From: Bacteroidota bacterium
GTDB lineage: Bacteria; Bacteroidota; Bacteroidia; Chitinophagales; JADIYW01
DNA: 64,000 nucleotides
Assembly (NCBI GenBank): GCA_028288625.1
Contig: JAQBNI010000150.1
Coordinates: forward strand, 1-64,000
Reading direction: 5' to 3'
Shown: one piece after another, positions 48,884 to 59,500 of the stretch
How positions within the stretch are numbered: position 1 is the first letter of the stretch
How the letters are laid out: each line of letters opens with the position of its first letter
Position numbers and translations under genes: made by a program
Notes under the pieces: model-generated
Databases searched by the model: none
Told to the model about the DNA's origin: nothing
The model's input: only the letters and a program-made list of their open reading frames with translations

Positions 48884-51292
48884 ATGGCGGAAGTTAAAGA
48901 GCACATAAAAAATTCGGCTGACTGGCATGATAAACTGGATCTGCATTATTTACCTGCCTATGCTGATTTCCTTCTCCAAAATAAGCTGGAAGAATTTAAT
49001 AGCGCAATGCTTCGCATATCGCGTGAAGTTGAGATACCGTTGCTGAAGCTTCTTGCGCTGATGCCTGAAGAGCAATTACTGGAATTATCCCTCCAGGGAA
49101 CAAAGGAACTCCTCGAATATTTTTCTCAAAATAAGATGGCAACGTTTATTGAGATTTCATTGAAGAGATGGATCGAAAACGAAATACAGGTCATACAATC
49201 CGACCAGGTGGAGGCAAGGGATATTTCATCGGTAAGTTTTGTCCGCCGAAAAATTTTCCGCGATTTTTTTCCGCAATATTCATCAGATCTGACACTGTAT
49301 AGAAACGTGATGGAAGAAGTAGATAGGTTTACCGTAGAATTTGAAGAGCATTGTTACAATACACTGTTTGAAATAAAGCAACAGAAAATAAATGAGCACA
49401 ATCAGGATTTGCGTGAAGCGCAGGAAATTGCCGGAATGGGTAGCTTTGATTGGGATCTCGAAGGCAAGGATTCTAATTTATCAAAACAGTTGTTGAATAT
49501 TTTTGAACTGGAAGGTCCGAGCAGTATGAACTCATTTTTGGAGTATGTGCATCCGGGCGATCGCAAAAAAGTAAGAGAGGCAATAGAAAAAGCCACAAAA
49601 GGTGATGGCGTTTATGAAAGCGAATACCGCTACAGGAAAAATAATAAAGAGAAAGTAATCTGGTCACGCGGCTTGGTTACTTTTAAAGATGGAAAGGCTT
49701 TACGGATGAAAGGAACGGTAATGGATATTACCGAGCGGCATCATATGCTTCAGCGACTGGAGCGAAGCGAAGAATTGCACAAGCAGGCACAGGCGCTCAC
49801 GCATCTCGGAAACTGGAGCTGGTTCATCGAAGACAGTAAGATCAACTGGAGTGATGAAATGTATCGCATATATGGACTGGAGCCGCAATCCGAAGAAATT
49901 ACTTTTGAGCGTTTCCAATCGCTTATTCATCCGGAGGACAGGGAAAACAGGCTGAAGGAAATTCAAAAAGCGTTAGAAACATTGCGTGCAGATGATTATG
50001 AAATGCGGATAGTAACACCACACGGTGAAGAAAAGGTACTGCAGGGAAAAGGAGAGGTTTTGGTAGATGAAGAAAACAAACCTTATAAGATCGTTGGAAC
50101 CTGTCAGGATGTAACCAAACAGTTTCATTTAAATCAGCAGGTAAAAGAGAACGAAGAAACATTTCGCCAGCTGATCAACAACGCCCCTGATGCAGTTGTC
50201 GTGATCGATGAAAACAGCACAATTCTTTTATGGAACCCGAAAGCGGAAGAAGTATTTGGCTGGAATGAAAAAGAGATCATTGGAAAAACTTTGACTGAAA
50301 CTATAATTCCTCCTACGTATAGGAGCGCTCACCTCGAAGGCATTCATCGCCTGCATACTACCGGAGAAGCTCGTGTGCTCAATAAAAGTATAGAGATCAG
50401 TGCGATCAATAAATCAGGTAATGAATTTTTTATAGCGCTTTCGATATCGCGTTCTGTTCGCGCAGGGAAACCTGTATTTATTTCATTTATCCGCGACATT
50501 ACAAATGAGAAAAAAGCGGAAATGGAGATCGCGCGTCACAGGAATGAACTCACTCAAAAAAATATAGAACTCGAACTCAGTAATCAACAGTTAACTTCAT
50601 TCAACTATATCGCAAGCCACGACCTGCAGGAACCATTGCGGAAGATCAGGATATACAGCAACCGCATTCTCGAAAAAAATATGGATGTGCTTCCGGGAGA
50701 TACAATGGATTTTCTTCAGCGTATTATGACGTCTGCTGCCCACATGCAGAATCTTATTGAAGACCTGTTGGCTTTTTCGCGCGCAACGGCAACAGACCAG
50801 ATATTCGACACCGTAGATCTGAATATTTTGTTTGAAGAAATAAAAGCGAATTTAAAGCATGTAATTGAAGAGAAAAAAGTTTCGATTGCGCATGATATAT
50901 TACCAAGCATGAGGCTCATCCCTTTCCAGTTTGAACAGTTGCTGGAAAATATCATTAATAATTCTATTAAATACAGTTACCCGGATATTCCGCCGGTGAT
51001 CAATATCATTTCCGATATCGTAAAAGGCGGAGAATATGTAAAAGAAGGCGCATCACCGCACCAGGATTATCACCGGATATCTATTAAGGATAATGGCATA
51101 GGATTTGACGAAGCATACGCGTCTAAAATATTTGAATTGTTCCAGCGGCTGCACGGCAAATCTGAATATTCAGGAACAGGGATCGGTTTGGCGATATGTA
51201 AAAAGATCGTGGAAAATCATAAAGGATTTATCACTGCAAATAGTGTAGAAGGAAAAGGAGCGACGTTTTCCATATTTATTCCGGTAACGTAG
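48884..51292 (+). CDS. PAS-domain sensor histidine kinase with uncharacterised N-terminal helical domain
   Basis: Three PAS-like regions; HisKA FNYIASHDLQEPLRKIRIYSNRI; HATPase ISIKDNGIGFDEAYASKIFELFQRLHGKSEYSGTGIGLAICKKIVENHKG. Confidence 0.92.
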   Translation: MAEVKEHIKNSADWHDKLDLHYLPAYADFLLQNKLEEFNSAMLRISREVEIPLLKLLALMPEEQLLELSLQGTKELLEYFSQNKMATFIEISLKRWIENEIQVIQSDQVEARDISSVSFVRRKIFRDFFPQYSSDLTLYRNVMEEVDRFTVEFEEHCYNTLFEIKQQKINEHNQDLREAQEIAGMGSFDWDLEGKDSNLSKQLLNIFELEGPSSMNSFLEYVHPGDRKKVREAIEKATKGDGVYESEYRYRKNNKEKVIWSRGLVTFKDGKALRMKGTVMDITERHHMLQRLERSEELHKQAQALTHLGNWSWFIEDSKINWSDEMYRIYGLEPQSEEITFERFQSLIHPEDRENRLKEIQKALETLRADDYEMRIVTPHGEEKVLQGKGEVLVDEENKPYKIVGTCQDVTKQFHLNQQVKENEETFRQLINNAPDAVVVIDENSTILLWNPKAEEVFGWNEKEIIGKTLTETIIPPTYRSAHLEGIHRLHTTGEARVLNKSIEISAINKSGNEFFIALSISRSVRAGKPVFISFIRDITNEKKAEMEIARHRNELTQKNIELELSNQQLTSFNYIASHDLQEPLRKIRIYSNRILEKNMDVLPGDTMDFLQRIMTSAAHMQNLIEDLLAFSRATATDQIFDTVDLNILFEEIKANLKHVIEEKKVSIAHDILPSMRLIPFQFEQLLENIINNSIKYSYPDIPPVINIISDIVKGGEYVKEGASPHQDYHRISIKDNGIGFDEAYASKIFELFQRLHGKSEYSGTGIGLAICKKIVENHKGFITANSVEGKGATFSIFIPVT

Positions 51293-51387
51293 CAGCCGTC
51301 AGACTGCTAAACAGGGTTTCAGCAGGGGAAGCGGTTCATGCGGCTAACATAATCACAAAAGCAAAACCGAATTATCATATCAACCCA

Positions 51388-54300
51388 ATGAACATAGAGG
51401 AACAAAAAATAGAAGTTGAACAAATTCTTTCAGTCGGTGGAGAGCTCGGCGCGTTGATGCGCAGGATCAATTGGAGCAATACTGCTTTAGGCGATGAAAA
51501 AGATTGGCCTGAAAATTTAAAAGCCTGCATCAGGATATTATTCAATTCTATAAAAGAGAATGAAAAAATATTGACTTCCGAAAAACATCTCGAGGCAATG
51601 ATCGAGCATAGTACGGAAATGATCAGCCTTGTAGACAGTGAAGGTGATGTGATCTATTGCGGACCTACTATTGAAAGATTCCTCGGCTTTAGTCCGGAAG
51701 AATTAAAAGGCAAGAAAGGTTTCGAATTCATACATCCCGCTGATCTCCAGAAATCATACGAAGTATTCCAGTATCTCATAGATCATCCAGGTGAATCGGC
51801 GTACTTGCAGCAACGCATGTTGCATAAGAACGGCAACTGGATATGGTGTGAAGGCACGGTAACTAATCACCTGAACACACCCGGCATTCATGGCATACTT
51901 TCTAACTTCCGCGATATCCATACGGAATACAACACCTTTGAAGAATTAAAAAGATCGGAAGAAGAATTGAGAGGATTATTTTACAATTCTCACGACTCTT
52001 TCATTTTACTTGATCGCGATTCAAAAATCCTTGCGCTGAATAATCTTGCACAAAAAGGATCACTGTTGCACATCGGGAAGAAAATGGAAATCGGTCATTC
52101 GCTTACGGAATATTATCCGGCAGGACATGAAAAATCTATAAGACAAACAATATCTACAGTTTTTGACGGACAAACCATAAATTATGAAACCAGTATTCCG
52201 CGACTTGATAACGGTCAGGAAGAATGGTATAAAACCGGCTGGTCGCCGGTATGTGATGATGAAGGCAAGGTCATTAGTGTTTGCCTTGGCGCTTCCAATA
52301 TTACGGAACAGAAAAAAGCGGAACTGCAGCTTCAGCGATCTAAAGAAACCATAGAGAAGAATGAAAAATTATTCAGATCGATTGTCAGCAGCATCCCGAA
52401 TTCATTAGTCTGCCTTATTGATAAAGATTATCGCTTTCGTTTACTCCAGGGAGATGTGCTTGATTCTCTGCAGATCCAGCGAAAAGATTTTACAGGGTTG
52501 CACTTAACAGATGTTTTTCCCGCCGAAAATGTAAAACAGTCCATGCCATTTTATGAGCGCGCGTTCCATGGAGAGCAGCTGACTTTAGAAAGAACCCGCA
52601 GCGATCGCCATTATATCGTGCATTATATCCCACTTAAAAATGACGAAGAGATTGTTGAGAATGTATTAACTATATCATTGGATATCACTGAGATAAAAAA
52701 CGCTCAGAAAAAGATCGAAGAAAGTGAAATGCGATACAGGCAGCTGGTTCACGGGCTTCCGGTAGCGATGTATACCTGTAATACGGAAGGCTATATTGAT
52801 CTATATAACGAAGCTGCAGTTAAGCTTTGGGGACGGACGCCGGAAATTGAAAAAGATTTATGGAATGGTGCGTGGAAGATATTTCGTACAGATGGTACCC
52901 CGTTGCCGCGCGAAGAATTTCCAACGGCAGTTGCCATCACCAAAGGCAAGATCATTCATATGGAGATCATTATTGAAAGACCTGATGGTACAAGGCGATA
53001 TGTTACACCGCATCCGCAGCCGGTGTATGACGCAAATGGAAAGGTCACGGGCGCGGTAAATATGCTGATCGATATTACTGAACAAAAACAATCTCAAAAA
53101 ACACTGGAAGAAAATGAGATCCGGCTTCGATTAGCAACGGAAGGAACAAAGCTCGCTACGTGGGATCTCGATCTTAAAACACGGAATATTATTTACGCGC
53201 CAAGGCTTGCCGAAATATTCGGTCATCATAAATCAAAAATATTGACACACTCCGATATGCGAAACCAGCTACATCCTGATGATCGCGAAGCGATCGTGGA
53301 GAAAGCATTTGCACATGCGATGGAAACCGGTTTCTATGATTATGAAGCACGTGTGATCAGACCTGATAAAACTGTGGTCTGGATAAAAACACAGGGCAAG
53401 GTAATTTTTAATGAACAGCATGAGCCGATGCGTATGCTTGGAACGATGGGAGAAATAACCGACATCAAGGAAGCTGAGTTAAAACTCGGTAAGCTTGCTT
53501 CAATTGTTCAATCTTCACGTGACGCCATCATTAGCAAAACGCTCCAGGGAATTATTACAAGCTGGAATGAAGGCGCAGTAAAAATGTTTGGATATACAGC
53601 AGAGGAAATGATCGGTCAGCATATTTCTAAGCTTTTCCCTCCGGAACGGATCATGGAAGAAGTAGAAATTTTAAATCAGATCCGGAAGGGCGAAGTCGTG
53701 AATCATTTCGAAACGCAAAGGTTGACAAAAAATAATGTGCTTATAGATATTTCTTTGACGATCTCCCCGATAAAAGATTCACAGGGAAAAATTATCGGCG
53801 CCTCAAAGATTGCACGCGATATCAGCGATCAAAAAAAAGGAATTAAAGTGCTGGAAGAAGCTGAACATCGTCAAACATTGGCGCTGGCATCAGCAGAGAT
53901 GGGTGCGTGGGATGTTGAAATTAAAAGCGGAGAGGTGGTGCGAAACCTGCGTCACGATCTCATCTTTGGTTACAATTCTTATCAGCCTCACTGGAATTAT
54001 AAAATATTTTTAGAGCATGTTTTTATTGAAGACAAGCATATTCTCAAAGAAGCAATAACATTTGGTAAGAAGCATGGAAGCTTTAAATGTGAGCTGAGAA
54101 TTATCAGACCGGATAATGCATTAAGATGGATAAAAATACAAGCGAGGATTGTATACGATGATAAAAAGGAACCGATGCGCCTTCTGGGTACTGTGCTCGA
54201 TATCACGGAACAAAAAACGGAATCGGAACGGTTGGAAAGGAAGGTGGAGGAGCGCACAAAGGAATTGGTGAAACAAAAAGAATTTGTGGATGCGATACTC

Positions 54301-55389
54301 GATTCAACAGTAGACATCATAGCAGTATTCAATAAAGATCTGCGATATATCAGCTTAAATAAGAAGGCGTATGAGATCTATGAAGTTGAACCTCATGAAG
54401 TCATCGGTAAACACATTCTTGAAGTTTTCCCTTCCACGCAACATTCAGGAATGTATGATGATCTGGTAAGAGCATTGAACGGCAAAACCATACACAATCC
54501 AAAATATAAATCACCGGTTTTAAAACGCCATTTCGAAAATTTCTTTATCCCTTTAAAACATGGAGATGGAGAGATATATGGCGTATTGATGATCGGGCAT
54601 GAAAATACGGCGATCATTGAAGCGACGGAAAAACTGAAAGCGACAAACCTCGTCCTCGAGGAAAAAAATATTGCGTTAGAAAGAAGTAACAAAGAACTTG
54701 AATCATTCAGTTATGTTGCGAGCCATGATCTGCAGGAACCGCTGCGCAAGATCCAGACTTTTGCGGACATGCTGAAAACAAACCGCGGGACTGAAGAGCA
54801 GTCTAAAAATTACCTGGAGAAAATAAAATCATCTTCGCAGCGGATGTCTGACCTGATCAAGGCTGTGCTGAATTACAGCAGGCTGACAAAAACGGAAGAT
54901 GTTTTTGAAGAAGTTGATCTCAATATTATTGTTGAAGAAATTAAATCCGATTTCGAATTGCTGATCCGGGAAAAGAAAGCAAAGATAAAATATAAGAAGC
55001 TTCCTGTCATCAGCGGCATTCCGTTGCAGCTAAGCCAGCTGTTTTCCAACCTGATCAACAACTCTATAAAATTTTCGAGCGAAGCACCACAAATAGAAAT
55101 TACTTCGAGAATTCTTTCAACGGAAGAAGTAAAGGCAATACCGGAATTAAATTTCACACAAAAATATATTGAATTAAAATTTACCGATAACGGCATTGGA
55201 TTTGAACAGCAATATGCAAATAAAATATTTGCGATTTTCCAGCGGCTTCATGAGAAGCAAGCGTATATGGGAACCGGTATCGGGTTAGCGCTGTGCAAAA
55301 AGATCGTCGAAAATCATCATGGTGTAATTACTGCAAAAGGAGAGTTGGGCAAGGGTGCGGTGTTTACTGTATATCTGCCGAAGTTATAA
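51388..55389 (+). CDS. Multi-PAS (about 8) sensor histidine kinase
   Basis: N-terminal GELGALMRRINWSNTALGDEKDWPENLK; repeated PAS/PAC; HisKA FSYVASHDLQEPLRKIQTFADML; HATPase LKFTDNGIGFEQQYANKIFAIFQRL..GTGIGLALCKKI. Confidence 0.93.
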   Translation: MNIEEQKIEVEQILSVGGELGALMRRINWSNTALGDEKDWPENLKACIRILFNSIKENEKILTSEKHLEAMIEHSTEMISLVDSEGDVIYCGPTIERFLGFSPEELKGKKGFEFIHPADLQKSYEVFQYLIDHPGESAYLQQRMLHKNGNWIWCEGTVTNHLNTPGIHGILSNFRDIHTEYNTFEELKRSEEELRGLFYNSHDSFILLDRDSKILALNNLAQKGSLLHIGKKMEIGHSLTEYYPAGHEKSIRQTISTVFDGQTINYETSIPRLDNGQEEWYKTGWSPVCDDEGKVISVCLGASNITEQKKAELQLQRSKETIEKNEKLFRSIVSSIPNSLVCLIDKDYRFRLLQGDVLDSLQIQRKDFTGLHLTDVFPAENVKQSMPFYERAFHGEQLTLERTRSDRHYIVHYIPLKNDEEIVENVLTISLDITEIKNAQKKIEESEMRYRQLVHGLPVAMYTCNTEGYIDLYNEAAVKLWGRTPEIEKDLWNGAWKIFRTDGTPLPREEFPTAVAITKGKIIHMEIIIERPDGTRRYVTPHPQPVYDANGKVTGAVNMLIDITEQKQSQKTLEENEIRLRLATEGTKLATWDLDLKTRNIIYAPRLAEIFGHHKSKILTHSDMRNQLHPDDREAIVEKAFAHAMETGFYDYEARVIRPDKTVVWIKTQGKVIFNEQHEPMRMLGTMGEITDIKEAELKLGKLASIVQSSRDAIISKTLQGIITSWNEGAVKMFGYTAEEMIGQHISKLFPPERIMEEVEILNQIRKGEVVNHFETQRLTKNNVLIDISLTISPIKDSQGKIIGASKIARDISDQKKGIKVLEEAEHRQTLALASAEMGAWDVEIKSGEVVRNLRHDLIFGYNSYQPHWNYKIFLEHVFIEDKHILKEAITFGKKHGSFKCELRIIRPDNALRWIKIQARIVYDDKKEPMRLLGTVLDITEQKTESERLERKVEERTKELVKQKEFVDAILDSTVDIIAVFNKDLRYISLNKKAYEIYEVEPHEVIGKHILEVFPSTQHSGMYDDLVRALNGKTIHNPKYKSPVLKRHFENFFIPLKHGDGEIYGVLMIGHENTAIIEATEKLKATNLVLEEKNIALERSNKELESFSYVASHDLQEPLRKIQTFADMLKTNRGTEEQSKNYLEKIKSSSQRMSDLIKAVLNYSRLTKTEDVFEEVDLNIIVEEIKSDFELLIREKKAKIKYKKLPVISGIPLQLSQLFSNLINNSIKFSSEAPQIEITSRILSTEEVKAIPELNFTQKYIELKFTDNGIGFEQQYANKIFAIFQRLHEKQAYMGTGIGLALCKKIVENHHGVITAKGELGKGAVFTVYLPKL

Positions 55390-55390
55390 C

Positions 55391-55765
55391 GTCATTCTGA
55401 GCTGTGCGAAGGATCTGTTGAAGACTTCCGTCACGCGCGCCGTCATTATGAGCGTAGCGTAATAATCCCGATCAGTTTCGCACTTGTTATTCAATTTACA
55501 TTTACTTCCTAAGCCTTTCTAAAACTATTCGGGATTGCCACGTCGCTTCCCGATAAATCGGGAGAACGCGACTCGCAATGACGGTGCTCATTTGCGATCC
55601 GTCATGAGCACCGTCATTATGAGCGAAAGGTAATAATCCCGATTTGATTTGCACTTGTGTAAATGTCATTCCCGTGAAAACGGGAATCTCACTCACATTT
55701 GCAACTGATCTACTGAAAGCATTATCTTAATATCATGAGATCTCCGATCAGGTCGGAGATGACAG
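55391..55765. repeat. Cluster of nested GTCAT...ATGAC intergenic repeats
   Basis: Several copies of CGTCATTATGAGCG.., ..CGACTCGCAATGACGG, GTCATTCCCGTGAAAACGGGAATCTCA, GAGATCTCCGATCAGGTCGGAGATGACA. Confidence 0.65.
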
Positions 55766-55858
55766 TATTCAACAAATTGTTTTATTACTCAGATTATTTA
55801 CAGAAGTAAAAGGATGAAGAATTCATTCAACATTCAACATTCATCATTTAACATTAAT

Positions 55859-56290
55859 TTACGACCGGCTGCTATGCATCTCGCTTTCCAGCTCAATTAG
55901 ATTGGTTTCAACAACATGCCGTATTTCGCTGCAAAGCAATTTGAAATCTGTTGGCTTGGTTAAAAAATAAACTGCGCCCAGATCTCTTGTTTCCTTTTTA
56001 TCTTTTTCTGAAGAAGAAGTAGTGAAGATAATTACAGGAATATCTTTGAGCTTGTGATCGTTTTTTAATTCTGAAAGACATTGCCATCCGTCCATGCGCG
56101 GCATATTCAGATCGAGGAAAATAAAATCAGGTAAGCGCTTTAATTTTAAGCGGATCTTATCCAGCGCGTCTTCACCGTTAAATGCACTCAAACACTGAGA
56201 GGAAGGGTATATTTCGCTGATAGCTTCCAGGAAAAAATCCCGGTCATCGGGGTCGTCGTCCACTACAAGAAATATAAAATTTCTGTTCAT
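55859..56290 (-). CDS. Single-domain response regulator
   Basis: FLVVDDDPDDRDFFLEAISE, FIFLDLNMPRMDGWQCLSELK, VIIFTTSSS, FLTKPTDF. Confidence 0.93.
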   Translation of the reverse strand: MNRNFIFLVVDDDPDDRDFFLEAISEIYPSSQCLSAFNGEDALDKIRLKLKRLPDFIFLDLNMPRMDGWQCLSELKNDHKLKDIPVIIFTTSSSEKDKKETRDLGAVYFLTKPTDFKLLCSEIRHVVETNLIELESEMHSSRS

Positions 56291-56512
56291 ACATGTGGGG
56301 GTATTCGTAATAAAAAATTAAAAAAAGCTATTCAGTGGTATGATTCGTCTACTAAATATATCGAAAAAAAAACAATTGCACAAGTTTTTTTCATGAGAAT
56401 TTTCTCTAATACATTAAACTATTTTACCAGTGTTTTGTTTGAATTATAAGTTCGCTTTTGCCTTTTATCTTTATCTTTACTTCTTTCGCTTTCTTTATCC
56501 TTAAATTACCTG

Positions 56513-59500
56513 ATGTCCAAAAAGACCATACCCGAAGTGAGCGTGCAGGATTTTCCTGTAGTCGGGATTGGCGCGTCTGCCGGCGGACTTGATGCATTCA
56601 AAAGATTTTTACAGGAGATACCGGAAAAATCGGGGATGGCTTATGTAATTGTTCAGCACCTGAATCCAGCGCATGAAAGTATATTGCCCGAGCTCCTCAC
56701 CAGGGTTACAAAGATCCCCGTGCATGTTATTGAAAATGATATCAACCTCGCACCTGATAACATCTATATCATTCCTGAAAATAAAATACTCACAGCATCC
56801 GATGGAGTACTCAAATTAAATTCTAATGATCCTGCAAATAAGAAAAATATGTCGATAGATATTTTTTTCAAATCGCTTGCAGAAGTACACACCAATCTTG
56901 CGGTAGGCGTAGTGCTTTCAGGTACTGCATTCGACGGTACTGCCGGATTGAAAGCGATCAAGGAAAACGGCGGTCTCACATTTGCACAGGATGATTCAGC
57001 AGCATTCGACAGCATGCCGCAAAGCGCGATCAATTCTGATGTCGTTGATTTTATTTTGCCGCCGGAAAAGATCCCCGCCAAAATTCTGGAGATCAACAAT
57101 ATTTACAAGCCGGAAAAGCAACAGGACGGAAAATCAAATTTATCCTCCGAAGATGAAAGGGATCTGAAAATTATTCTTACAATCATTCGTCAGCGTACAG
57201 CAGTGGATTTTACTTATTATAAACAGCCTACGATTCGCAGACGACTTGCAAGGAGAATGTCGATCAGGAAAGTGTATAAATTTTCAGATTACCTGGATAT
57301 TTTACGGATGGATAAAGAAGAGCAGGATGCACTGTTCCTCGATATGCTGATCCCGGTCACTGCTTTTTTTCGCGATTCTAAAACCTTTGAAAGTTTAAGT
57401 GAAACAATTTATCCCGAGCTTCTTAAAAATGCAGCAAATAAGGAATCGATACGCGTATGGGTGGCAGGTTGCTCTTCCGGTGAGGAAGCTTATTCTCTTG
57501 CGATCTCAATTCATGAATTTTTTCATGACAAGATACCGAATATCAAGATACAGGTCTTTGCCACAGATATATCTGACACGGTTATTACAAAGGCTCGCGC
57601 AGCCATCTATACAGCGAATGATGTGCATAGTATTTCTTCTGCAAGGCTCCAGAAATATTTTACCAAAACGGATGGAATGTATCATGTGAATAAGCAGATC
57701 CGTAACATGTGTATTTTTGCGTCTCATAATTTTTTAAAAGATCCGCCCTTTTCGAATATCGATATGGTTTCCTGCAGGAATGTCCTCATTTATCTCGACA
57801 CCTATTTACAAAAAAAAGCGCTCACCAATTTTCATTATGCATTGAATGAAAACGGGTTTCTGTTCCTGGGTAAATCTGAAACAATAAATGCGGCTGCAGA
57901 ATATTTTAATCCTGTAAACAAGAACGAGAAAATTTATAGCCGCAAACAGGCGGTGTCGCGTTATATGAGTGTAACTTCTAAAAAAAATGAGGAAGCATAC
58001 GCGGAAAAAAATACCCAGTTGCGCAAGGAGCCTGATCATACAAATGATTTTCAGAAAAATGTAGATGAGATCTTATTGTCAAAATTTGCTCCTCCTGCTG
58101 TTATTGTTAATGAACACCAGGAAATCGTACATTTCCGCGGTGATACGGGTTTATTTCTTCGACCTTCTCCGGGGAAAGCAAGCCTGAATGTATTGAAAAT
58201 GATAAGAGATGGTTTAACCTTTGAATTGCGCAATGCACTTCACCATGTGCAAAAGAAAAAAATGCCGGTGATCAAGGAAAATATTCCTTTATCCAATATA
58301 AACGATTATGTAGTAACGATGGAAGTGATCCCGGTTCCGAATATTATAGAGCAGTATTTTTTAATTGTATTTCATAAAATAGAAATACCGCCCATAGAGC
58401 GTGAATCAGAAATGAATTCTGCGGAAAAAATAAAAAGCGACCGCGCTAAAAAAAGGATCGATCAATTAGAGAAAGAACTTGCGAAGACACGCGAAGATAT
58501 CCGCAGTATTTCTGAAGACCAGGAAGCGTATAATGAAGAATTGCAAAGCGCGAATGAAGAGTTGTTGAGCAGCAGTGAAGAATTGCAAACCATTAACGAG
58601 GAACTCGAAACTTCGAAGGAAGAATTGCAGGCGGGTAACGAAGAGTTGATTATCGTAAACCAGGAACTTACGGAAAGGCAGGAAAATCTGGGTGATGTAA
58701 GTGAAAAGCTGGAAAAGCTGAACAAGCAGCTGATCATACAAAATGAAACGTTTAAGCAAGCAGAAGAAAGTTCAAATCAAGGAAGCTATACTTATAATTT
58801 TACGACCGGTGAATTTGCATGTTCAGATAATTTATACAGGATCATGGGTTATGAACCGGGCGAAATGCAATGCACCTTAAAAGATTTTTATAAGCATGTA
58901 CACCCAAAGGACAGGGGGCATGTAAAGAAGGATGCTGAAAAAGTAAAATCTATCAAAGAAACTGTGGAAATGAGGTACAGGCTAGTAACGAAGAAAGGTC
59001 AGAAACTATATATTAAGGGAACCGGCAGAACGATTACACAAAATGATGAATTGATATTAGTCGGTACTGTACAGGATGTAACGCAGGATACGTTATTGAA
59101 TAAGCATTTAAAGCTTCGCGAAGCACAGCTTTCGGAATCACAGCGTTTAGGAAAGATCGGCAGCTGGGAAGTTGATTTTAACAGGAACAGGCTCGTGTGG
59201 TCGGATGAATTGTACAGGATGTATGGTTATAAGCGCGGAGAGCTGAAACTCGACCTCGAAACATTCGGAAATTTAGTACCTGAAGATCTGCCGCGTGTAA
59301 AAGAAATGCTGGAGCATTCGCGCAGCACCGGAGACCCTTTTGAAATGGAATATCGCAGATACGACAAGAACGGTCATATTCATAATATTTATTCAAAGGG
59401 AAGTGTGAAAAAAGATAAGACGGGTAAAGTGATCGGGTTGCTTTGTATCAGTATGGATCTTTCCGAGTTGCGGCAAAAAGAAGAAACATTGCGTCAATCC

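Noticed and set aside
52858-54692. Minus-strand ORFs within the multi-PAS kinase (52858-53097, 53997-54332, 54393-54692)
   Set aside because: Lie opposite a well-supported kinase gene with no recognisable domain.
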